64,000 bases of DNA from Ailurus styani (taxonomy: Eukaryota > Chordata > Mammalia > Carnivora > Ailuridae). Below are positions 56,646 to 64,000 of the stretch, in pieces (the first letter of the stretch is position 1; every line of letters begins with the position of its first letter). The position numbers and the translations under genes are program-made. A model generated the notes under the pieces. That model was not told the DNA's origin and did not search any database. It saw nothing but the letters and a program-made list of their open reading frames with translations. Location of the stretch: NCBI GenBank assembly GCA_002007465.1, contig LNAC01000109.1:1953641-2017640 (forward strand). Direction: 5' to 3'.

Positions 56646-57267
56646 GTTTGTTAAGCTTCTCATTTTGTTGATGTGTTATGTTCCTGACTTTGTTTAGTTG
56701 CGTATCAGTATTCTCTTGCAGCTCACCACACTTCTTGGAGACAATTATTTTGCATTCTCTGCCAGGTCGTTCATGGCTCTACATTTCTTTTGAGTTGGTT
56801 ACTGGAGTTTTATTAGTTCCCTTGGGCGGTGTCGTGTCTACCTCATTCTTTGTGATCTGTGAAGCCTCGAGTGGGTGTCTCGACCCTGAAGGAGCAGACG
56901 CCCCTTCCAGGCTTTGCGGGCTCGTTTTAATAGCTCAAGACCTTTTCCTGCCAGTTTCCCGAATTTATGGGCCTGTCTCGGGGATTGTGTTATAGTGGCT
57001 GGGGCTCATCTGTTGGGCCCACAGTGGGGTCTGCAGTTGGCAGGCCCGCTGCCAAAGGTGTGGGTGGGCAAGGCTTCTGCTAGGTCCCTGAATGTGCTTC
57101 CCTTACGATACTGGGCTGGTCCTTGGGTGGGCAGGCCTGCTTCCAGGCCGTGGTACAGTGGGGCTGGAGCCAAGTCATGGGGCTGTTTTAGGGGCAGCAG
57201 GCCTGTTCACTGGGGGGCAGGATGGGCACTGTTGCTCCTGGATCCCGTAGTGGAGGGACGGGTGTCG

Positions 57268-57450
57268 GGATCATGGTCTGCCTTCAGCTTGGGTCATGAT
57301 CCCAGGGTCCCGGGATCGAGCCCCACATCAGGCTCCCTGCTCAGCAGGGAGTCTGCTTCTCCCTCTCCCTCTGCCACTCCCCCTGCTTGTGCACTCATTC
57401 ATTCTCTCTCGCAAAAATAAATAAATAAATAAAATCTTAAAAAAAAAAAT
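57268..57450 (+). mobile_element. CAN-SINE, 5'-truncated
   Basis: Starts within the head (catggtctgccttcagc) and keeps the CT block, AATAAA repeats and A-tail. Confidence 0.87.
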
Positions 57451-57645
57451 TTACCCGAGAAGCCATCTGGTCCTGGGCTTTTCTTTGTTGGGAGAATTTT
57501 GATTATTGATTCAATCTCCTTGTTAGTCATCTTTTCAGATTTTCTATTTCTTCATGATTCAGTCTCACTTTGTTGCGTGTTTCTAGGAATGTATCCATTT
57601 CTTCTGGGTTGTCCCAATTTGTTGGCATACAGTCTGTCCCGATTG
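57450..57645 (-). repeat. LINE-1 ORF2 fragment, antisense
   Basis: 'gagaagccatctggtcctgg', 'gattattgattcaatctcct' and 'tatccatttcttctgggttg' are diagnostic for reverse-complemented L1 ORF2. Confidence 0.8.
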
Positions 57646-57764
57646 TTGTAAGGATACTTGTGGTGGCATTTAGGGCCGACTGGGAAAATCTCCCCCATCT
57701 CACGAGCCTTCACTGAATCCCATCCGCAAAGACTTTTTTCCCACATAAGGTAAATGTTACTGGC

Positions 57765-58120
57765 TGGATTGTATCTCTGCAAACTTCCTATGTTGAAGTC
57801 CTACCTCCAGCACATCAGAACGCGACTGTGTTTGGAGAGAGAGCCTTGAACGAGGTGATTAGGTTAAAATGAGGTCATCAGAATGGGCTCTGGTCCAACC
57901 TGACTTAAAAGAAGAGGAGATTAGGAACAGATATGCACAGAGTGGACACCGTGGGAAGTCACAGGGAGAACAAGCAAAGAGAGGGGTCTCCGAAGATACC
58001 AAGCCTGCCCACACCTTGATCTTGGACTTCTGGTCTCCAGAACAGTGAGAAAATAAATTTCTGTTGTTGAAGCCCCCCAGTCTGGGGTACTTGGCTGTGG
58101 CCCCTGAGCAGACGAACGCA
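57765..58120 (+). repeat. Ancient repeat copy, ELN-LIMK1 interval
   Basis: 'ctatgttgaagtcctacctc', 'gaggtgattaggttaaaatg' and 'ttgatcttggacttctggtc'; related in layout to the 29.2-32.4 kb copies. Confidence 0.55.
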
Positions 58121-59937
58121 GTGATATTCACAAGGCTGAGGAGCTGGATATCTTTGGCGCTCTCCCTGGCCCAACACATTCACTGACCATCTTTCTACTG
58201 CGGCGTATAACCAAGGAAAGCAAGCGTTTATGTGTTTTTATTCTTCAGACAGTGTTTAAGCCTCAGGGGAATTTACATTCTGGGGTGGGGAATCAGGTAA
58301 GGAAAGAAGAGGGGAACTGTCCCGTGTCACGTGGTAGTGGCCACGGGGTGGCCGGTGCTCTGGAGAGAAAGCAGGCGGGCACAGGTGAGGGAGGAGGGGA
58401 CAGTTTGTCATTTGAGACAGGGAGCCTGAGAAGGTGACATTGGAGTCATCGAGGGCAGTGAGGGAGCCAAGCACGTTGCTAGGCAGAGGGAAGAACGCTC
58501 CAGGCAGGGGAGACGGCAGATGCTGACCCGCAGCGGGGAGGCCTCCTCCCTGCAAGGCAAAGCAAGAGGGACGTATGGTCAGAACAGCTGGTCCAACTCA
58601 GGTAGGGGCTCCGAGGCCATCAGAAGGCCTCTGGCTTGGGCCCTGATGCATTGACTTGACTTGGGTTTTAAAAGGATTTGTTTTGGCTGCTAGGTGGAGA
58701 GAAGGCTGAAGGGGAAGCCCGGGGGGAGAAATTGCTTTTTTCACTCCACTGTGTTCTGGGATGTCCTGCCAGGGCATCACCCCACCCGCTTCTCTTTCCA
58801 TCCCAGCCCCTCCTGGCACTGCGCAGGTCTCCGCAGGCAAACGCACAGATACGCACGCTCCCGACCAGCAGCTCCCTTGCCACCCTGCTGCGTTAGGGGT
58901 GCGCCCACCGGGACGTGGGGCTGGCTCTCTGGAGGTCGGTCAGATGAAGGCATGAGGCCATGTGGGCCCTGGAAGTGGAATTGGTGGTTAAGGGGAGGGG
59001 AGTCTAGAATCTGGCCCCCAGGGCGTGGTCTAAAGGGGAGTCGTGGGCTCCAGGTGGGGCCCTGCCCAGGCCCGGTGGACTTCTGGCCCCGAGGGGAGGG
59101 GAAGGGCCCTGGGGATGGGGACCTCCGAGGGTGGTACCGAGGCTCCCAGGAGCACCTGCAGGATCTCGTTTGTTGTATTTTAGCAAGAACCTGAGCGGTG
59201 CTGTGTGGGTGAAGGGCGCTTCCTTCAAGGGGAGGACTCAGAGGGAGGTCTTCTGGTTTGCTTAAGTGGGGCCATTTCTCCCCTCTCTGCATGCTGTCCA
59301 CCAAGGCCAAGGGTTTGGTCTGGATGGGAAGGTCATTTTGTTTCCTCCTCCCCTTCAGCTCCACCCCCAGCATCTGGAGGCCAGCTGCCAGGCCCTGTGC
59401 TCAAGGTCTTGGGCCCAAGGGGCAGGCCTGGGGAGGCGTGGCTGGGTGGGGGACCCCTATGGGTGGGCGTATGTGGGGCTGGCCAGTTCTGCTGCCCCCG
59501 CAAAGGGGCTTTCCTTGTTAAAGGGTGAGCAGAACTTGGAGAAGAGTTGATACACCAGGGCCCAGGAGCCAGGGCTGGTGATTTTGGTAAATAGCACCCC
59601 CCACCCCAAATACACCTTAAAGAGTAGAAAAGTTCCTGTTCCTGCCCGGGGGGCAGATAAGCGAGGATAAAGTAGGCTGAGACAGTTTCCTTCCAAAGGT
59701 TTTCATTTATTAGTCTTTTCTCAAGCAGTTAATTCTCTTTTTGTATTTCAAAGAAAAAAAAAGTATGTGTTTCATCCAGAGTTAAACCAAAGTGATTAAG
59801 AAGAATCTTCTACTGGGAAATATAGCTCCCCAGATCAGAAGAAAAAAAAATTTTTTGCAATTAACCATGAAAATAAAACCAGGAGAACATCAACAATCAA
59901 AAATCATCCCCAAATATCCAGGACAAAAAATAAAATA

Positions 59938-59943
59938 TTTATT
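59938..59943 (-). terminator. ELN poly(A) signal
   Basis: AATAAA on the ELN strand (plus TTTATT) in the context caataaatatttta, followed by a T-rich stretch. It sits about 940 bases past the stop. Another AATAAA at 59711-59706 is possible but further away. Confidence 0.75.
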
Positions 59944-60563
59944 GATCTATCACAGCGAGACACAAAGAGACGGGCGGGGTAGGGGTGGGAAATGCTCCGG
60001 AAGTAGGTACAATGGTTCGAGGGAGGGACGGGGGTTACAGTACTGCATGGGGGGGACCCAGGTCGGGGAGGAGATTCCTGCCGCCCCAGCTGGCATGCTC
60101 CTCAGGCCCCATCGTAGGGGTATGTGTGGAGGGGTGGAGGCAGGGGCACAGGCTGCCCGGACTGGTTAACCAGGCTGATGGCGGGGGCCCCCAGCCAGCT
60201 AGCAGTGCTGGGCGGTCCGCTGGGGACAAGGATGGATGGACGGACGGACCGATGGCTGGATGAATTCCACAAGAGCAAGAGGGCTGTTGCCAATGGGGGG
60301 TCTTCCCATCCGCAGGTGTCCCAGACTTGGGGAATAGGTGGGGGGCGAGGGGGCTGAGAGATGGTATGACCGAATCCAGCTTGAGCCTTTTTAGGTGCTT
60401 GGGTACCAACTGGACCTCAGCCGGGGTTGTGGGGAGGGGGGTTCCTGGTGGGCAGGGGAAGGTGGGACTGCCCAGGGAGTGTCCGCACCGTCTTCAGAGG
60501 AGCCCCGGGGAGGGGGTTCCCGAGGGGCTGCCCTTCCCTCCTCCCTCCCCCCAGGAAGATGAG

Positions 60564-60570
60564 AGCACCA
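60564..60570 (-). promoter_or_regulatory. miR-29 seed match (7mer-m8), ELN 3'UTR
   Basis: Minus TGGTGCT (plus AGCACCA) adjacent to the 60576-60583 site. The base after the seed is C, so it is a 7mer rather than an 8mer. Confidence 0.6.
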
Positions 60571-60575
60571 GCATG

Positions 60576-60583
60576 TAGCACCA
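60576..60583 (-). promoter_or_regulatory. miR-29 seed match (8mer), ELN 3'UTR
   Basis: Second minus-strand TGGTGCTA in the ELN 3'UTR, 12 bases from the next site. Confidence 0.7.
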
Positions 60584-60839
60584 AGTTTCCCTGGAGATGG
60601 AGAGTGTGTGGAGGGGGAGCTCCTGGGTGGGAAGGGGGTGGGGGCAGGGGGCTAAGCCCACCCACCCCTGGCCTCTGAAGTTGGGGGGCCTCCTGGGTCC
60701 CACTTGGCCACCACTCTTGTTTCCTTGCTTTGTGGATTTCCAAGGCCACCCAGCCTGGCCTGTCCCCTCCCGGGGTTGGGAACTGGGGAGGGAGGACGGG
60801 GGAAGGGATCACAAGGGGTTTACATTCTCCACCAAGCAG

Positions 60840-60847
60840 TAGCACCA
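60840..60847 (-). promoter_or_regulatory. miR-29 seed match (8mer), ELN 3'UTR
   Basis: Plus TAGCACCA = minus TGGTGCTA, a full 8mer target for the miR-29 family, 38 bases past the stop. miR-29 repression of ELN is established in other mammals. Confidence 0.7.
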
Positions 60848-60884
60848 AAGTTGATGAGGTCGAGAGTCAGGGGTCCTGGGAAGC

Positions 60885-60928
60885 TCACTTTCTCTTCCGG
60901 CCACAGGATTTCCCCAGGCAGGCCCCAC
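60885..60928 (-). CDS. ELN: ELN exon 36, coding part (C-terminus)
   Basis: 44 nt encoding (G)GACLGKSCGRKRK and the stop TGA at 60887-60885. The two cysteines form the only disulfide of tropoelastin. The RKRK tail binds microfibrils and integrin/GAGs. Human has KACG where this has KSCG. Confidence 0.98.
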
Positions 60929-63621
60929 CTGGGCGAGAGGAGGCACCCATGACAGTCTGACCCCTCCTGGGGCCTGCTTAAGCCCCTGCCCACACAGACC
61001 ACCTCCAAGCTCTTCTCGCATACCCATCAACACAGTGGGGAACAGAGGCCCCAAAGCCACGAGAAACCTGGCCATGACCTCCTGCCAAACTGTGAGCCAT
61101 TGCACTGCCCTAATTCCTGCCAGGCAGGAGGGTGGGAGCAGGGCCCATGGGATGGTGGCATAATCAAGTCTCAGGGAGGGGAAGGGGCCTGGCCTGGACG
61201 AGGTCTTTATATTCGGAGTCCACTGCATTTGGGAAGCCTTCAGCAAGCACACTGATTGGCAAGCCTTGTTTTAAGTCATCAAGGCACCACGGTCTGCTAG
61301 AAGTAGGGCCTGATGTGTTTCTGCCCCTGCTGGAGCTGAATGCGGCTCCTTACCGCCACCTGGTGGCAGTGAGCCTACGAGTGGGGCAGGACAGGCTTTG
61401 CCCTGTGAAGCTCCTCCGGGGTGTTTGAAAAGCAGTGTGATCAGGCCACAGCCAACCCGTCGTGCCCGACTGAGAGCTGGGTACCCTGGGGAGGGTCAGG
61501 CTGGTCTTGCCTCTGCCTCTCCCTGCCCGGCTAAGGGCACGTTGGGTCCCCCATCCACCCCTCAAATTCCCTGACTGTAGGGTCCGTTGTCCCATTGACT
61601 CTCCTCTGCTCCTCCCTTGCCCTCCTCCCTTCTCTTCCCCTTGGCTCCCCCTGGCGGGGGTGGGGTGATTAGCAGGGAGGGAGAAACGGCCAGGCCTGGC
61701 TTAGGGCGAGCCTGGAGGGTCCCAGGCCTACTCTTAGGTCTGGGGGTCTGTGTCAGAGGCAGACGCAGGGAGCTGGACACCCCCCCCCCAACCTCCCCGC
61801 TAGGCCTAGTGCAAACGTCCTGCCCTTCCCCAAGGCTGATGGACCCCAGCCCTCTGGCTCTGTCTGCCCTGTCCCTGCACTGCCCTGTCCCAGAGGCTGA
61901 GTTGCCACTCACCTTGGTAACCCAGGGCTCCCAGAGCCCCTCCATAGGGCTTGGGGGGCTTGTCTGTGGAGGGTAGGGTGGGGGATGGGGAGGGGGCCAG
62001 GCCTCTCCCTGAACCCCCGCCATGTACCAGGCCCCCAGCCTGTCACAGAAGGTTCTGAAGACCTTTCCTGGCCTTCGGTCCCACCCAACTGGGAGCATGC
62101 TGTGTTCCTTATGGAGGGTCTCCTGCCTAGGGTGGTCGGCCCCTGCCTACCAGCCAGACCCCGGCCACGCAGACTGCCCCACCTAGCGTGCCCAAGGCTT
62201 GGGCCTCCCTGACCACCTTCCACATTTCCTTTCCTTTTCTGTGGGGTCTTGTCAGGCATTCCAGTTACACCAGAGACCAGGGCTGGCCCAGGTCTCTATC
62301 TCTTGGTGTCCGCCAAACGCTGGGCTGTGAGCCCCAGGAATGGGATTCTTGCCCCCATCCCTACATCCCACGGCTGAATTTCTTTGGCACCCAGGGCCAT
62401 GGCCATGGTCAACGCTGCCACAGTAGCACCTACTGTCCCCTCACCCCTCTGAAAGTAGCTTAGGGCCCTGACTCACCGCCAATGCCCAGGCCCCCAGCTG
62501 CGCCACCTGCGGGACAAGGAGAGGGGCTGTGAGTGTGTCTGCTTCTGGGGAGCCCACCTAACCTCCCCGGCCCTGCCTACCCCCGGGGGCAGCCAAGTTC
62601 TGGGCCTGGGCGTCAGGAGCCCTGGGCTTGGCCTCACTCATTGCGTGACCTTGGGCAAGTCCCTGGCACCGTCTGCGCCTCAGTCTGCCTCATCTGGAAC
62701 ATGGGGTTTTGGAAAAGCTGATGCTCCCTGGTTTTGCAGGGGAGGGGGAGGAGAATGAGGGGAGGCCCAGCTTCGTGTAAGGGACGCCATGGGTCTGTCC
62801 CTGGGCCTGGCTCTGATCTTCCCAGCAGATGAGGCAGGGAAGTGCACAGGATGGGGTTGGGGCGCCAGAACGGGGCGGGGGGGACGGGGAGCCTGGGTGT
62901 ACCTGGGTAAATAGGGGACAGTCCGAAGCCAGGTCTTGCTGCAACTCCTGTGGGAGGGGTTCGGGGTTGGCGTGGGGCAGGCCCTGCTCAGCCTCCTCCC
63001 CTCCTGCCTCTCTGCCCAGGACCACCTCCTCCCTGCTGCACGCATGCGCCCCTCACTGGCAGAGGAGCTTTCCTTGTAAGTCTTGTCTCCGCCTGGCATC
63101 CTGGTGGGGGGTCCCATCCCCCCAGCTCATCAGCCTGGTGTCTGTCGCTCATGGTGTACCTGCTGGCCTGAGACCTGCTGCCCCGTTCGTGGGGCAGGAC
63201 ATTCCCTTTCCTGGACTGTCCCTTCCACCCTCTTGCTCGTGTCCTTGCACTAGCTATGGCTCTAGGAGGCCCCTGCTAGCCAGATGGGCCTCCTTTAGAC
63301 CCAGGTGAAGTAGAGGATCTCACAGAGAGATGACCTCTACCTCCAACTTGGATTGGCCTGGTGGCTCCCAGGACGCCTCCGAGGCCAGAGGCACCTGAGA
63401 AGCGGGTGGATGGGGGTTTGGAAGAGGTGCAGCTGAAGGGGCCCTGAGCATCCCCCTCTGGGTTCTGGGGTCAGGGACATCCTGGGCAGGCCTTCAGGAC
63501 TGTGAGCAGGACTAAGGCGGGAGCTGGGGCAGGGATGGGGCAATGGGGTGGTGGCAGAGGGAGGGCAGAGGGAGAAACTCACCGTATTTGGCTGCTTTAG
63601 CTGCTGCGGCTGGGGACACAC
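60885..63621 (-). CDS. ELN: Elastin (tropoelastin), last six coding exons; 5' part outside window
   Basis: Tropoelastin is secreted and cross-linked through lysines by lysyl oxidase into elastic fibres. Six small exons were read on the minus strand: 63621-63583, 63394-63341, 62947-62903, 62506-62477, 61963-61913 and 60928-60885. Every intron splits a glycine codon after its first base (phase 1-1), the elastin hallmark. The order is an Ala/Lys cross-link exon (AAAAKAAKYG), hydrophobic exons (GLGGVLG; VAARPGFGLSPIYP), a short Gly/Ala exon, a KPPKPYGGALGALGYQ exon, and the terminal GACLGKSCGRKRK-stop with the conserved disulfide pair and basic tail. In bovine numbering these are exons 31-36 (inferred). 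Human ELN lacks exons 34 and 35, so this gene keeps the ancestral 3' structure. LIMK1 lies downstream in the same orientation. Confidence 0.97.
61355..61366 (-). promoter_or_regulatory. CTCF-like core in the last ELN intron
   Basis: The minus strand reads CCACCAGGTGGC, an exact fit to CCRSYAGRKGGC, between ELN exons 35 and 36. Motif evidence only. Confidence 0.35.
61913..61963 (-). CDS. ELN: ELN exon 35 (KP-type cross-link domain, lost in human)
   Basis: 51 nt, phase 1-1, (G)DKPPKPYGGALGALGYQG. The two lysines in a proline context make it a KP cross-link motif. It is known from ruminant and other non-primate elastins. Acceptor ccctccacag and donor gtgagt are intact. Confidence 0.93.
62477..62506 (-). 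CDS. ELN: ELN exon 34 (short Gly/Ala exon, lost in human)
   Basis: 30 nt, phase 1-1, (G)GAAGLGIGG. Acceptor gtcccgcag and donor gtgagt are both strong, so inclusion is likely. The exon number is inferred from its place between the VAARPGF exon and the KPPKPYGG exon. Confidence 0.85.
62903..62947 (-). CDS. ELN: ELN exon 33 (hydrophobic)
   Basis: 45 nt, phase 1-1, (G)VAARPGFGLSPIYPG, nearly identical to the human exon as I recall it (Tyr for Phe). The acceptor is cctcccacag and the donor gtacac. Confidence 0.95.
63341..63394 (-). CDS. ELN: ELN exon 32 (hydrophobic)
   Basis: 54 nt, phase 1-1, (G)ASGLGGVLGATRPIQVGG. It matches the pattern of the human AAGLGGVLGGAGQ exon, but with TRPIQV in the second half. 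The acceptor is cgcttctcag and the donor gtagag, weaker than its neighbours. Confidence 0.85.
63583..63621 (-). CDS. ELN: ELN exon 31 (KA-type cross-link domain)
   Basis: 39 nt, phase 1-1, encoding (G)VSPAAAAKAAKYG. The paired lysines in AAAAKAAKY are substrates for lysyl oxidase and form desmosine cross-links. The acceptor is tctccccag and the donor gtgagt. Exon number follows the bovine scheme and is inferred. Confidence 0.96.
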
Positions 63622-64000
63622 CTGGGGAGACATAGGGCCAGAGGGCTCAGGAATTGCACCGCCCTCCCAGAGTCATGTCTCCTCCTGGCCTGCGCACCCA
63701 TCGGCCTCCTGCCACCGTCCGCCTGCCACCCTCCCTCATCCACCCATCTTCCCCAAGGTCTGTAGTGAGCTCTTCCTGCGTGTCCAGTCTAGAGCACAGG
63801 GACGGGATTCAGGCCGGTTTAGGTAGGAAGACACAGTGATGACCCATGAAAGAGTGACATGTCAACATGAGGCGCCCCCACCCCCAGCCATGGCAGAGAC
63901 TTTGGGGAAACAAATTTCCCTCCCAACTTTGCTGTTCTCCTCTGGAAAATGGGCACAACCACCATCATCTCGATGAACTCCCACTTAAAGTGGGTGAGTA

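Larger units (their letters stand above)
52961..59919. other. ELN-LIMK1 intergenic interval
   Basis: Gene-free. It contains SINEs at 53.6, 55.5, 55.96, 56.5 and 57.3 kb, L2-like DNA at 54.9-55.45 kb, antisense LINE-1 at 57.45-57.64 kb and an ancient repeat at 57.77-58.12 kb. Between 53.82 and 54.9 kb and between 58.2 and 59.9 kb I see only unassigned sequence with no supported gene. Confidence 0.6.
59920..60884 (-). other. ELN: ELN 3'UTR
   Basis: About 0.96 kb from the stop to just past the AATAAA at 59943-59938. It is GC-rich with runs of G on the plus strand and free of SINEs. It contains three miR-29 seed matches. The cleavage site is approximate. Confidence 0.8.

Overview
This window is vertebrate nuclear DNA from a carnivoran mammal. 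About fifty copies of the tRNA-Lys-derived CAN-SINE (SINEC) are present on both strands, with A- and B-box pol III promoter motifs, a CT-rich stretch and an AATAAA/A-rich tail. The 3' half reads 'cacaagtaggcagagaggc' in minus-strand copies, which I associate with mustelids (ferret, mink, otter, badger); the family call is an inference. Nothing is prokaryotic: no operons, CRISPR arrays or phage.

Two protein-coding genes lie head to tail on the minus strand, in the order known from the Williams-Beuren region (human 7q11.23): ELN (elastin) then LIMK1 (LIM domain kinase 1). The right edge (59.9-63.6 kb) holds the last six coding exons and the 3'UTR of ELN, ending in the C-terminal GRKRK-stop. They include two exons (34 and 35 in bovine numbering) that human ELN has lost. 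The ELN 3'UTR has three miR-29 seed matches. Between 27.1 and 50.5 kb lie coding exons 2-16 of LIMK1. All intron phases fit, and the 1889 coding bases plus the 55 expected from exon 1 give exactly 647 codons and a stop. Exon 1 is not visible and most likely falls in the 902-base assembly gap (51776-52677), next to GC-box-rich promoter-like DNA.

Layout: 1-26.8 kb is gene-free, AT-richer sequence downstream of LIMK1, filled with CAN-SINEs, decayed LINE-1 pieces on both strands, L2/MIR-like remnants, an MLT1-like LTR, and an inverted duplication whose two arms (5.05-5.6 and 7.2-7.8 kb) are over 90% alike by eye. 26.8-52 kb is LIMK1, GC-rich, with only five SINEs, plus an intronic CpG-rich block with a perfect CRE (45.66-46.08 kb). 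52.7-59.9 kb is the ELN-LIMK1 intergenic interval with more SINEs and LINE remnants. 59.9-64 kb is ELN.

The two gene products act in different processes. Tropoelastin is secreted and cross-linked into elastic fibres. LIMK1 is a cytoplasmic kinase that phosphorylates cofilin and controls actin turnover. Their adjacency is positional synteny, not a functional unit. I found no new enzymatic or defence system; the items most worth checking are the inverted duplication, the intragenic CRE/CpG block and the retained ELN exons. Repeat boundaries are by eye and good to about 10-20 bases.
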